A stretch of DNA of 64,000 nucleotides, taken from the NCBI RefSeq assembly GCF_018991925.1, contig NW_024738583.1, positions 33,501 to 97,500 on the forward strand. Reading direction: 5' to 3'. Within the stretch, counting starts at the first letter, position 1. Each line of letters starts with the position of its first letter. The DNA is from Homarus americanus. Its lineage: Eukaryota > Arthropoda > Malacostraca > Decapoda > Nephropidae. Below, piece by piece: positions 24,041-35,756 of this stretch. Below the pieces are notes generated by a model. That model did not search any database, had not been told where the DNA came from, and was given only the letters and a program-made list of their open reading frames with translations. The position numbers were made by a program, and so were the translations under genes.

Positions 24041-26882
24041 TGTGGCCACCATCATAGGCCACTGCCACCATCATAGGACACTGTGGACACCATCATAGGA
24101 CACTGTGGCCCACCATCATGAGACCTGTGGCACCATCATGGGTCACTGTGGCCACCATCATGGATCCTGGGCCACCAGAGACCCTGTGGCCACCATCATG
24201 AGACACTGTGGCCACATCATAGGACACTGTGGCCACCATCATGGGTCACTGGCCTCCATCATAGGACACTGTGGCCACCATCATGATACACTGTGGCCAC
24301 CATCATGGGTCACTGTGGCCTCCATCATGGGACACAGTGGCCACCATCATGGATCACTGTGGCCACCATCAGAGGAGACTGTGGCCACATCATGGACACT
24401 GTGGCCTTCATAGGACACTGTGGCCTCATCATCAGACCACTGTGGCCTCATCATGGGACACTGTGGCCTCTCATGGGTCCTGTGGCCTCCATCATGGGAC
24501 ACTGTGGCCCACCATCATGGGAACTGGCCACCATCATTGCTGTGGCCACCATCATGAGACACTGTGGCCACCATCATGGATCACTGTGGCCTCCATCATG
24601 GGTGTTGCCACCATCATGGTCCTGTGGCCTCCATCATGGACACTGTACCATCATGGGTCACAGTGGCCTCCATCATGGACACTGTGGCCTGTCTTGGGTC
24701 ACTGTGGCCTCCATCATGGGACACTGTGGCCCATCATGGGTCACTGGCCATCATGGGTCACTGGCCTCCATCTGGGACACTGTGGCCACCATCATGGGTC
24801 ACTGTGGCCACTTCATAGGACACTGTGGCCACTCATGGGTCACTGTGGCCTCCATCATAGGACACTGTGGCCACCATCATGATACACTGTGGCCATCACC
24901 TGTGGTCACCATCATGGGTCACTGTGGCCTCCATCATGGACACTGTGGCCACCATCATGAGGTCACTGTGGCCTCCATCATGGGGCACTGTGGCCCACCA
25001 TCATGGGTCACTGTGGCCACATTCATGGACACTGTGGCCACCATCATGGTCACTGTGGCTCATCATAGGACACTGTGGCCACCATCATGATACACTGTGG
25101 CCACCATCATGGTCACTGTGGCCTCCATCATGGGACACGGTGGCCACCATCATGAATCACTGTGGCCACCATTAGAGACTGTGGCCACCATCATAGAGAC
25201 ACTGTGGCCACCATTATGGTCACTGTGGCCACCATCATGGGTCACTGTGGCTCCATCATGGGACACTGTGGCCACCATCATGGTCACTGTGGCCCATCAT
25301 AGGACACTGTGGCCACCATCATAGGTCACTGTGGCCTCCATCATGGGACTCTGGCCACTCATGATACACTGTGGCCACCATCATGAGACACTGTGGTCAC
25401 CATCATGGGTCACTGTGGCCTCCATCATGGGACACTGTGGCCACCATCATGGAGTCACTGTGGCCTCCATCATGGGACACTGTAGGCACCATCATGGTCG
25501 TGGCCTCCATCATGGGACACTGTGGCCACCATCTTGGTCACTGTGGCTCCATCATGGGACACTGTGGCCATCATCAGTCACTGTGGCCTCCATCATGGAC
25601 ACTGTGGCCACCATCATGGGTCTGTGGCCTCCATCATGGGACACTGTGGCCTGCATCTTCGGTCACTGTGGCCTCCATCATGGGACACTGTGGCCACCAT
25701 CATGGGTCACTGTGGCCACCATCATGGGTCACTGTGGCCTCCATCATGGGACACATGTGGCCACCATCATGGTCACTGTGCACAATCATAGACACTGTGG
25801 CCACCATCATGGGTCACTGGCCTCCATCATAGGACACTGTGGCCACCATCATGATACACTGTGGCCACCATCATGGAGACACTGTGGTCACCATCATGGG
25901 TCACTGTGGCCTCCATCATGGGACACTGTGGCCACCATCATGGGTCACTGTGGCCTCCATCATGGGACACTGTGGCCACCATCATGGGTCACTGTGGCCA
26001 CATTCATAGGACACTGTGGCCACCATCATGGGTCACTGTGGCCTCCATCATAGGACACTGTGGCCACCATCATGATACACTGTGGCCACCATCATGGGTC
26101 ACTGTGGCCTCCATCATGGGACACGGTGGCCACCATCATGAATCACTGTGGCCACCATTAGAGGAGACTGTGGCCACCATCATAGGACACTGTGGCCACC
26201 ATTATGGGTCACTGTGGCCACCATCATGGGTCACTGTGGCCTCCATCATGGGACACTGTGGCCACCATCATGGGTCACTGTGGCCACAATCATAGGACAC
26301 TGTGGCCACCATCATGGGTCACTGTGGCCTCCATCATAGGACACTGTGGCCACCATCATGATACACTGTGGCCACCATCATGAGACACTGTGGTCACCAT
26401 CATGGGTCACTGTGGCCTCCATCATGGGACACTGTGGCCACCATCATGGGTCACTGTGGCCTCCATCATGGGACACTGTGGCCACCATCATGGGTCACAG
26501 TGGCCTCCATCATGGGACACTGTGGCCACCATCTTGGGTCACTGTGGCCTCCATCATGGGACACTGTGGCCACCATCATGGGTCACTGTGGCCTCCATCA
26601 TGGGACACTGTGGCCACCATCATGGGTCACTGTGGCCAATCATAGGACACTGTGGCCACCATCATGGGTCACTGTGGCCTCCATCATAGGACACTGTGGC
26701 CACCATCATGATACTGTAGGCCACCATCATGGGTCACTGTGGCCTCCATCATGGGACACGGTGGCCACCATCATGGATCACTGTGGCCACCATTAGAGGA
26801 GACTGTGGCCACCATCATAGGACACTGTGGCCACCATTATGGGTCACTGTGGCCACCATCATGGGTCACTGTGGCCTCCATA
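24041..26882. repeat. 22/44-bp CACTGTGGCC(A/T)CCATCAT satellite
   Basis: About 2.84 kb built from 22-bp monomers of two alternating types, GG(G)ACACTGTGGCCACCATCAT and GGGTCACTGTGGCCTCCATCAT-like, forming 44-bp dimers. Rare variants (ATACACTG, GAGGAGACTG, ACACGGTGG) recur in the same order at about 25130, 26115 and 26750, showing higher-order block duplication. The left half is rich in 1-4 bp deletions; the right half (25850-26880) is regular. Because 22 is not a multiple of 3, all frames cycle through His/Trp/Pro-rich peptides; none is a gene. Confidence 0.96.
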
Positions 26883-26941
26883 GGTTCGATGAATATTGAT
26901 CTGAACGATAACAAGGAAGCGAGCTATTCCTCTTGAACCGA

Positions 26942-27236
26942 TGAACAGCTGACCCCCTGAGCAACTGCCCCTATCAACAGCTGACCCCCTGAACAGCTGA
27001 TCCAATCAACAGCTGACTCCTTGAACAGCTGACCCCATCAACAGCTGACCTCCTTGACAACTGACCCCATCAATAGTTGAACCCTGAACAGCTGACCCCA
27101 TCAACATCTGATCCCCTGAACAGCTGACCCGTTGTACAGCTGACCCCCTTAACAGGTGACCCGCTGAATAGCTGATCCCATGAACAGCTGATTCTCAGAA
27201 CAGCTGACCCCCTGAACAGCGGCCCCTGAACACCTG
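26942..27236. repeat. 16-bp AACAGCTGACCCC minisatellite
   Basis: About 18 copies of a 16-bp unit, AACAGCTGACCCC(C/A)T(G/C). Each copy holds the palindrome CAGCTG. Substitutions are scattered evenly. Confidence 0.93.
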
Positions 27237-27312
27237 ATCGAGGTTACGTTAGGTTAGGTGACGCGATGAAAAAGGGGTAAAATGCTGAATATAAAAAGGT
27301 AGGTAGGTAGGT

Positions 27313-27325
27313 AATAATAATAATG

Positions 27326-27394
<69 letters not shown>

Positions 27395-27927
27395 TAAACG
27401 GTTAATATAGAGCTCAGCCGGTGGCTGAAAATATAAACTTGCATGTGATTTAGACATAATGATATGCGTTCAATACATTTACAGGCTGTTCAGTACATAA
27501 ATCAGGAGTTGTTTTTATTTTACAATAGATGGGATGGTGCTGCTCTTATATCTATCAGTGCGGGCTCTTATGGGCTGAATTTTGTTCTAGTGGCGGACTG
27601 CGCGAGGTGGCCGGAGGACTACCGGTGGCAGGAGGTGGCGATGGCGAGGATGGTGCAGTAGTCCACTGCCAAACCTTGCTAGTGCTTGGTGGTGGAGATC
27701 ACTGAGGGATGGCATTTCCAGGGTGGAAAGAGCGTTGTTGTAGCCAGAGTAGTCTGTGCCGCGCATAATTCTGCAGGCCCTTTTCTGTACCTTCTCTAGC
27801 TGACGTTGTTGGGTAGAGTTGAGAGAAGACGACCAGGCTGGTGACGCATACGTTAATTTGGGAGAATAAAAGCATTGTAGATAGTCCTCATCTCTGGCAT
27901 GGGTGCCCCGTGACCTGAGTCGTCGTA
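27313..27927 (-). mobile_element. LINE C4, C3-type subfamily 3' end
   Basis: On the minus strand: thumb coding sequence (from CGACGACTCAGGTCACGG near 27925, through TATGCGTCACCAGCCTGGTC), stop, a 3' UTR with TTTTCAGCCACCGGCTGAGC, and an ATT tail (27313-27392). It matches LINE C3 (35757-37043) more closely than C2. It is 5'-truncated exactly where a TTAGG array starts (27928). Confidence 0.85.
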
Positions 27928-28211
27928 GGTAGGTTAGGTTAGGTTAGGTTAGGTTAGGTTAGGTTAGGTAGGTAGGTTAGGTGGGTGTGGGTAGGTAAGG
28001 TAGGTAGGTTAGGTTAGGTTGGGTTAGGTAGGTAGGTTGGGTAGGTAAGTGGTTAGATTAGGTAGGTAGATTGGTGGGTAAGGTAGGTGGAGTGGGTGGG
28101 GTAGGTAAGGTAGGTGGGTGGGTGGGTGGAGTGGGTAGGGTAAGGTGGGTGGGTAAGGTGGGTAAGGTGGGTAAGGTGGGTAGGTGGAGTGGGTGGGTAA
28201 GGCAGGTGAGA
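27928..28211. repeat. TTAGG / GGTAGGTGGG array, left part
   Basis: Begins with eight or more perfect TTAGG pentamers (to about 27966), then degrades into GGTAGG, GGTGGGTAAGG and similar words. It is interrupted by LINE B2 and resumes at 29498. Confidence 0.9.
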
Positions 28212-29497
28212 TTTAATTGAATTGAAACAGTTTATTTAGCCAGAAAAACACAGATACAAGTGGATAATAATAACAATATTAACATGGCTGAGCCAGTTGA
28301 GAACCTGAGCTCTCTTTTAGGCACCTGATATATACTATACATTTATCTCAAGGAAGTATTATGTAACATTTAGTATCATCTGGAATAGTACAATAGCATG
28401 GTGGTAATAAGAACAACTCATAATGTTACCACAGTTATCACTTATATATTTATTTATTTTATTTATTTATTATTCTTTATTCATTATTTTTATTTTTATT
28501 ACAAGTATATACATCAATTACAGTGGAATTGAAAAACATAAGTATAATGGGGGAGCAGTACAACATGGGTTGTACAGTAATAAGGTGGAACAAGAGGACA
28601 GAGCTGTCAGGATTATGTCTAGTTGGCAATTATGTTTATTGCAATGGCAATTTCTTATATATTTACATGATAATTTCCGATAAAACGGTTTTGATGGTAC
28701 AATAAAAGCAGGTATTGTAAATATAGTAGGTGTTACAAGAAATTTTAATACTTAAACAATAGATATTTTTTAAGAGATGATTTAAAGGAAGGGAGCGCAG
28801 TCTTTGTTTGGATGTGTGGGGGTAAGTTGTTCCACACCTTCACACCATGATATTTTATGGAGGTCTGGGACTGAGAGGAGCACATGGGAGGTGATCTTAG
28901 TAGCTCTGGGTGCCTTAAGTTGTATCTCTGATTATTCCGGAACTGGAAATAATTGTTGTCAAGCAAGTGATTGATAGATTTGTAAACAAAGGCACAGCAG
29001 TAGGTGTTAATATCTTCGATTCTTAACATTTTCAATTTAGCAAATTTTGTGTGTGTGATCTGTTTTTTTCAAAGTAGTGTCAATGCCGCTTTCTTTTGTG
29101 CTGCAACCAGGGATTTGTGTTTTGTATAGCAGAGCCCTTCATAGTGTGTGACAATGTATCAGGTGTTGGTAAACGAGATCATGATAGATTTATTTCATTG
29201 TCTGTGAGAGTGATTGACTGTCGAGTGTGATATGATACCGCACTTTTATTGACTTTACTGTGAATGGCTTGTATGTGGTTTCTCCAGTTAAGTTTCTCAT
29301 CAACAATAACTCCGAGGAATTTATTATTTGTTCACGTTTGGGGACTGTATTACCAAGGTACAGGGGTCCAAGTCTGGGAAGGATTTTCTTTCTGTGAATA
29401 ATCGTGTAGTGGGTTTCTCAAGGTTTAAGGTCAGTTTATTACGTATTACAGGTCCTGACTTTAGTCAATTCAGTGTTCAGAGTTCTCATTAAGGAAT
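28212..29497 (-). mobile_element. LINE B2, 5'-truncated copy
   Basis: Same 3' UTR and C-terminal coding region as LINE B1 (14861-16145): 96-codon frame 28745-29035 with NNYFQFRNNQRYNLRHPELL and KVWNNLPPHIQ. Ends at the position equivalent to about 16147 in B1, so most of RT and all of EN are missing. Small indels have broken the rest (29040-29490). Both sides abut GGTAGG-type repeat. Confidence 0.87.
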
Positions 29498-29692
29498 GGA
29501 GGTAAGGTAGGTAAGGTAGGTAAGGTGGGTAGGTGGGTAGGTAGGGTGGTGGGTGGGTAGGTAGGTAAGGGTGGGTAAGGTGGTGGGTAGGTGGAAGTGG
29601 GTAGGTGGGTAGGTGGGTAGGAAGGTAGGTAGGTGGGTGGGTGGGTAGGTGGGTAAGGTGGGTGGGTGGGTGGGTAAGGTAGGTAGGTAAAT
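29498..29692. repeat. GGTAGGTGGG array, right part
   Basis: Continuation of the repeat at 27928-28211 after LINE B2: GGTAAGGTAGG, GGTGGGTAGG and similar words, in the same strand orientation. Confidence 0.88.
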
Positions 29693-29861
29693 AGACTACC
29701 CTACCCCTTCCCTTGAGTCAGATGAGAGTTGTGATTACCCACAACCACTCACTCAAGCAGCGGTGATTGGACCGACTGTAACCATCGTTAACTATCGCTT
29801 GGCGTGTCGTAATGATCGCCTGGTATTTTGGTGGTAGGTGGACAGAGGGTGTGGAAGGAGG

Positions 29862-31995
29862 ATGTGTCAGGGAGAGAGGATTGTGTACCGAGGGGGTGTA
29901 CCGGGGAGGAGGAGTGTACCGGAGAGGAATGAGTGTGTACCGGGATGGGAGTGTGTACCAGGAAGGAGTTTGTACCGAGGAGGACAGTGTACCGGGAAAT
30001 GATTAAGTGTGTTCGGGGAGGGACGGAGTGTGTACCGGAGAGGAAAGGTATACCGGGGAGGGAGGGAGTGTGTACCGGGAGGAAGGTGTACCGGGGATGG
30101 AGGGAAGATGTACCGGGGGAGGGAGGGTGTGGCAGGGGAGGGACGGTGTGCCGGGAAAGGTTAGTGTGTACCGTGGAGGGAGGGTGTGTGCACCTGAGAG
30201 GGAGGAGTGTACCGGGAGGGACGGAATGTGTACCGGGGAGGGAAGGAGTGTGTACTGGGGAGTGACGGAATGTGCCGGGGAGGGAGAGTGTGCCGGGGAG
30301 GGAAGAGGTGTGTGCTGGGGAGGGACGGAATGTGTACCAGGGAGGAGGGAGTGTACCAGGGAGGGAAGGAGTGTGTGCTGGGGGGTGACGGAATGTGTAC
30401 CAGGGAGGAAGAAGTGTGTACCGGGGAGAGGGAGTGTGTACCGGGGAAGGAGGGAGTGTGTACCGGGAGGGACGGAATGTGTACCGGGGAGGGAAGGAGT
30501 GTGTACCAGGGAGGGAAGGAGTGTGTACCGGAGGGACGGTGTGTGCCGGAGAGCAGGGGGTGTGTACAGGGGAGAGAGGGAGTGTGTACCAGGGGAGGAG
30601 GGAGTGTGTACCGGGGGTGACGGAATGTGTGCCGGGAGGGGACGGAGTGTGTACCGGGGAGGGAAGGAGTGTGTACAGGGGAGGGACGGGTGTGCCAGGG
30701 AGGACAGGTGTGTACAGGGAGGGAGGGAGTGTGTACCAGGGAGGGACGGAATGTGTACCAGGGAGGAGTGTACCGGGAGGGAAGGAGTGTGTACTGGGGG
30801 TGACGGAATGTGTACCAGGGAGGGAAGAAGTGTGTGACCAGGGAGAGAGGAAGTGTGTACGCGGGGAGGAGGGGTGTGTGGGGAGGGACGGAATGTGTGC
30901 AGGGGGGGAAGGAGTGTGTGCCGGGGAGGGAAGGTGTGTACCGGGAGGGACGGAGTGTGTACCGGAGAGGGAGGAGTGTGTACCAGGGAGAGGGAGTGTG
31001 TACGGGGAGGAGGGGTGTGTGTACCGGGGAGTGACGGAATGTGTACCGGGGAGGGACGGTGTGTACCGGGGAGGGAAGGAGTGTGTACCAGGGAGGGACA
31101 GGTGTGTACCGGAGGACGGAGTGTGTACCGGGGAGGGAGGAGTGTGTGACCAGGGAGGACGGAGTGTGTGACCGGGGAGGAGGGAGTGTGTACTGGGGAG
31201 GAGGAGAGTGTACTGGGGAGAGGACAGGTGTGTACCGTGGACTGACGGTGTGTACCGGGGAGGGACAGTGTGTACCGGGGAGGGGAGGGTGTGTACCAGG
31301 GAGGGACGGAATGTGTGGGGATGGACGGGTGTGTACCGGAAAGGGACAGGTGTGTGCAGGGAGGGACGGGTGTGTACCAGGGGAGGGAGGGAGTGTGCAC
31401 GGGAGGAACAGAATGTGTACCAGGAAGGGACAGGTGTGTACCAGGGGAGGGAGGGAGGAGTGTGTACCAGGGGAGAGTGTGTACCAGGGAGAGAGTGTGC
31501 TTAGGGAGGGAGGAGTGTGCCGGGAGGGAGGGAGTGTGTACCGGGGAGGGACGGAATGTGTACCAGGGAGGGACGGTGTGTACCGGGGAGGGACGGAGTG
31601 TGTACCGGGGAGGGACGGGTGTGTACCGGGGAGGACAGGTGTTTACCGGGGAGGGACGGAATGTGTACCGGGGAGGGACGGGTGTGTACTGGGGAGGGAC
31701 GGGTGTGTACCGGAGGGACGGGTGTGTACAGGGGAGGGACGGGTGTGTACCAGGGTGGGTGTGTACCGGGGAGGGATGGAGTGTGTGACCGTGGAGGGAC
31801 GGAATGTGTACCGGGGATTGAAGGTGTGTACCGGGATTGAAGGTGTGTACCGGGGAGGAGTGTGACGGGAGGGACGGAATGTGTGCGGGAAGGATGGAGT
31901 GTGTACCAGGAGGTGTGTGTACCGGGAGGAGTGTGTCCCGGTGAGGGTAGGGTGTCTCAGGAGGAGGAGTTTGTACCGGGTAGGAGTGTGTACCA
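29862..31995. repeat. 22-bp GTGTACCGGGGAGGGACG minisatellite
   Basis: About 2.1 kb of a 22-bp unit (core GTGTACCGGGGAGGGACG plus GAGT), with alternation of GGGACG/GGGAGG/GGAAGG and frequent one- to three-base deletions. A continuous 709-codon minus frame (30003-32132) and several plus frames cross the array; they are Pro/Ser/His/Thr or Gly/Cys/Val repeats with no start context or domain. Confidence 0.95.
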
Positions 31996-32037
31996 GGACA
32001 ACTCACTTTGCTTGAGCTCAAGTCTGTGTAGGTAGGT

Positions 32038-32130
32038 GTACTACTACTACTACTACTACTAATAATATATATATGTATAATAATAATAATAATATATATA
32101 ATAATAATAATATTAATATATATAAAGAAC
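32038..32130. repeat. (CTA)n/(AAT)n/(AT)n microsatellite
   Basis: CTA triplets (32038-32060) pass into AAT and ATATAT blocks. Confidence 0.93.
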
Positions 32131-32479
32131 AATAATTACAAAAATAAAAAAAAGATCAGAAGTGAAACATTATATGTCAGTTGTGTTGTCAATAGTAAGG
32201 GAAACAATTGAGACCCTGCAATTGTGTGTAAATGAGGCAGAAAGTCAGATCATCAACCTGGGATTTGGTCACATATGGCAGCAGGGTCTACCATTAGACA
32301 ACACATTATGCTTCCAATATCTTCCCCGGCGGTAGTACCTCCCTGTTTGGTAGCTGCCTACTACCTACTGCTTTCAAATGATTATACAACTTGTATAATG
32401 AACACCTTTCAGAAATAATTAACAGTTGATTAAAAAAAATATCATAAACATCACGTAAAAACATTCAGGAGTCTTGAGT
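32131..32479. other. Unique AT-rich spacer
   Basis: No tandem structure, no recognisable element and no supported open frame. An A-run lies at 32143-32151. Confidence 0.5.
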
Positions 32480-33757
32480 ATAGTGCTGGAACGAGTCTCT
32501 AAACTATTGGAACGAGTATTTGAACTACCGGAACGAGTCTCTGAACTATTGGAACGAGTATTTGAACTACCGGAACGAGTCTCTGAACTATTGGAACGAG
32601 TATTTGAACTACCGGAACAGTATTTGAACTACTGGAACGAGTCTCTGAACTACCGAGTCTCTGAACTACTGGAACGAGTCTCTAAACTATTGAACGAGTC
32701 TCTGACTACTGGAACGAGTCTTTGAACTACTGGAACAGGTCTCTGAACTACTGAACGAGTCTCTGAACTACTGGAACGAGTCTCTGAACTACTGGAACGA
32801 GTTTTGAACTTGGAAGTCCCATAGTTGCTGGAACAGAGTCTCTGAACTACTGGAACGAGTATCTGAACTACTGGAACAGGTCTCTGAACTACTGGAACGA
32901 GTCTCTGAACTGGAACGGTCTCTGAACTACTGGAACAGGTTCTCTGAACTACTGGAACGAGCCCCATAGTTGCTGGAACGAGTCTCTGAACTACTGGAAC
33001 GAGTCCCATAGTGCTGGAACGAGTCTCTAAACTATTGGAACGAGTATTTGAACTACCGGAACGAGTATTTGAACTACCGGAACGAGTCTCTGAACTACTG
33101 GAACGAGTCTCTGAACTACTGGAACGAGTCTCTGAACTATTGGAACGAGTATCTGAACTACCGGAACGAGTCTCTGAACTACTGGAACGAGTCTCTGAAC
33201 TACTGGAACGAGTCTTTAAACTATTGGAACGAGTCTCTGAACTTCTGGAACGAGCCTCTGAACTACTGGAACGAGTCTTTAAACTATTGGAACGAGTCTC
33301 TGAACTACTGGAACGAGCCTCTGAACTACTGGAGCGAGTATCTGAACTACTGGAACGAGTCTCTGAACTACTGGAACGAGTCTCTGAACTACTGGAACTA
33401 GTCTCTGAACTACTGGAACGAGTATCTGAACTACTGGAACGAGTATCTGAACTACTGGAACGAGTCTCTGAACTACTGGAACGAGTCTCTGAACTACTGG
33501 AACTGATCTCTGAACTGCTGGAGACGAGTCTCTGAACTACTGGAACGAGTCTCTGAACTACTGGAACGAGTATCTGAACTACTGGAACGAGTCTCTGAAC
33601 TACTGGAACGAGTCTCTGAACTACTGGAACGAGTCTCTGAACTACTGGAACGAGTCTCTGAACTACTGGAACTAGTCTCTGAACTACTGGAACGAGTCTC
33701 TGAACTACTGGAACGAGTCTCTGAACTACTGGAACGAGTCTCTGAACTGCTCGTCTA
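32480..33757. repeat. 21-bp GAACGAGTCTCTGAACTACTG minisatellite (21-mer)
   Basis: About 60 copies of a 21-bp unit whose core is GGAACGAGTCTCTGAACTAC. Because the period is divisible by three, frames stay open: plus-strand frames repeat the heptad LLERVSE (33011-33535) and a 381-codon minus frame repeats VVQRLVP and SSSETR (32650-33795). Variants TATTTGAACTACCG cluster at the left, and the right end (33520-33740) is homogeneous. I regard it as a satellite, not a gene. Confidence 0.95.
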
Positions 33758-34639
33758 AACATAGTTGGCACCACCGTACAGTGTCCAGGTAACACAATAT
33801 TCCTCCCTTCGTCGGCAGATGAGCGGGCGATAGCGAGGAGAATGCGGGAAGCGGTAATGAGTTTGTTTGGCAGCGATAGTGAAGGTACAATAAGTGCTTA
33901 GGATGGAATGACTAGGGTAATGATCCCTGCCCATATCTTACCCACGTCTTGCCCGGTGGGTAAATTCTTTCCAATGTAGGGAAAATATTTTTTGCCCACA
34001 TGGCGACAATGTTTTGCCCTCGCTTTGCCCACTGGGTCAATTCTTTGCTTTTTAGGGAAAATCTGCTACCCATGCACTACCCACTCCACGCTCTCACCTT
34101 GCCCACCTTGCCTTGCCCTCACCTTACCCACGTTTTCCCCAGGGTGTAAAATCTTTCTAATCTCGGAAAATATCTTGCCCATACCTTGCCCATATCTTGC
34201 CCATATTTTGCCCATACCTTGTCCAGTGAGAACATTTCCTACTACTTGTCCAGGAGCCAGAATGCAAGCAATCTGGGCCAACAACATCTACCTCTAAATT
34301 AGTGTTAAATTGGTGAGTCAGGAGCGGTAATGACGGCGTGTTGTTGTATGTGGCATTAGCTGTTGTCACTACCTCGTGCTAAAGTTGGTTTAAAAGTAGG
34401 GAGAAAAATAACGAAAAATATCAGAATGTTTATGCAAAGTGTATTTTAAGGTAAACATAAAAAATACCCTAACTTATTTTAGAAAGACATGTGGAAAATA
34501 TCCAAACTTTACCTTACGAAATACACAAAATATTTTAGATTGTTTTAAAATATACACGACAAAAACTACATAATTTAAGAGCGACATAGAGAGAATACGT
34601 GATTTGTTAGTTATGATTATTAACAAACCTAAAAGTTTC
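33758..34639. other. Spacer with a 76-110 bp degenerate repeat
   Basis: Three related segments begin at about 33951, 34027 and 34137, each reading roughly GCCCxxTGGGTxAATTCTTT followed by TAGGGAAAAT. Between them are CTTGCCCATAT words. The rest (34220-34639) is AT-rich with AAAATAT-type runs. No gene is supported; a 101-codon plus frame at 33992-34297 follows the repeats. Confidence 0.6.
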
Positions 34640-35140
34640 TTGTTGGTGGTGATAGTGTCGTGGTGAGGAGGTTAATTATATGAGGTAACAGGTGGTGGAG
34701 GTGAGGGGGGGGGTACTGAGGCTGAGGAGGGCGAGGGGGTTGAGAGGGGAGGGGGTGGGAGGTGAGGTAGTGAGGAAGGAGGTGGGGGGGGAGGAGGGCA
34801 TGCTGGGGCTTATGAAGGTGATGTGGTGGAGGGAGGGGGAGGGTAAGGTGGAAGGGGGGATGTCGTAATGGGGGGTGAGGCAATGATTGGAGGTGGTGGG
34901 AGGAGTTGAAGGATTGATGGGGGTATTGAGGATTATGTGGTGAGCTGGTGGGGAGGGGTAGAGGAAGTGGAGGGGGAGTTAGTGAGGGGTGCTAAGGAGG
35001 GGGTGAGGGGTACCAGGAAGGGGTGAGGGATACCAGGAGGGGGTGAGGGAGGCCAGGGGCGTGAGGGGTGCTAGGAGGGGGTGCCAAGAAGGGGTGAAGG
35101 GTACCAAGAGGGTGTGAGGGGGGCCAGCGGGGCGAGAGGG
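34640..35140. repeat. GGGGTGAGGG-rich degenerate minisatellite
   Basis: G-rich region; from about 34975 onward it becomes a recognisable unit of 20-25 bp (GGGGTGAGGGxTACCAGGAAG) with variants GCCAGG and GCTAGG. The left part is irregular GGTGGTGAGG words. Confidence 0.75.
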
Positions 35141-35237
35141 TCTTCGTGATAAAAGTGTTTTACCTGTTCACTTAATTACACTCGTAAACCTAATTCTGTC
35201 AACTTCGTGTAACAACAAAAACAAATACTTGAGTTTA

Positions 35238-35690
35238 CTGTAATGTGCTGTACTGTGCTGTACTGTACTGTACTGTACTGTACTGTACTGTACTGTGCTG
35301 TACTGTACTGTACTGTACTGTACTGTACTGTGCTGTACTGTACTGTACTGTACTGTACTGTACTGTACTGTACTGTACTGTGCTGTACTGTACTGTGCTG
35401 TACTGTACTGTACTGTGCTGTGCTGTACTGTGCTGTGCTGTACTGTACTGTACTGTACTGTACTGTACTGTGCTGTACTGTACTGTACTGTGCTGTGCTG
35501 TACTGTACTGTACTGTACTGTACTGTACTGTACTGTGCTGTATTGTACTGTGCTGTGCTGTGCTGTACTGTACTGTGCTGTACTGTACTGTGCTGTGCTG
35601 TGCTGTACTGTGCTGTGCATTGCACTGTACTGCACTGCACTGTACTGCACTGTAATGTGCTGTGCTGTACTATTGTACTATATTCTATTA
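35238..35690. repeat. (ACTGT)n pentanucleotide microsatellite
   Basis: About 90 copies of TACTG with frequent A to G variants (TGCTG). Towards the right end (35620-35690) it loses regularity, with GCATTGCACTG and TACTATTGTAC, and grades into the 19-bp satellite. The long frames repeating CTVLY or QYSTV are artefacts of a 5-bp period. Confidence 0.96.
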
Positions 35691-35756
35691 CTGTACTGTA
35701 CTGTATGTACTATTGTAGTGTAAATGTGCTACTGCAGTGTACATGTACTCATTTAG

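Noticed and set aside
24041..26882. Possible CRISPR array (22-bp repeats)
   Set aside because: There are no unique spacers between repeats; units are directly adjacent and the context is eukaryotic transposons.
24105..26936. Histidine- and tryptophan-rich repeat proteins
   Set aside because: The 22-bp monomer read three times gives a 22-residue period; all three frames give the same peptide, so there is no coding selection.
30003..32132. 709-codon minus-strand open frame, Pro/Ser/His/Thr-rich
   Set aside because: It is the translation of a 22-bp minisatellite plus adjoining microsatellite; no domain, and neighbouring frames are equally open.
34629..34883. Pro/His/Leu-rich 84-codon frame
   Set aside because: Derived from the GGTGGTGAGG-rich repeat.
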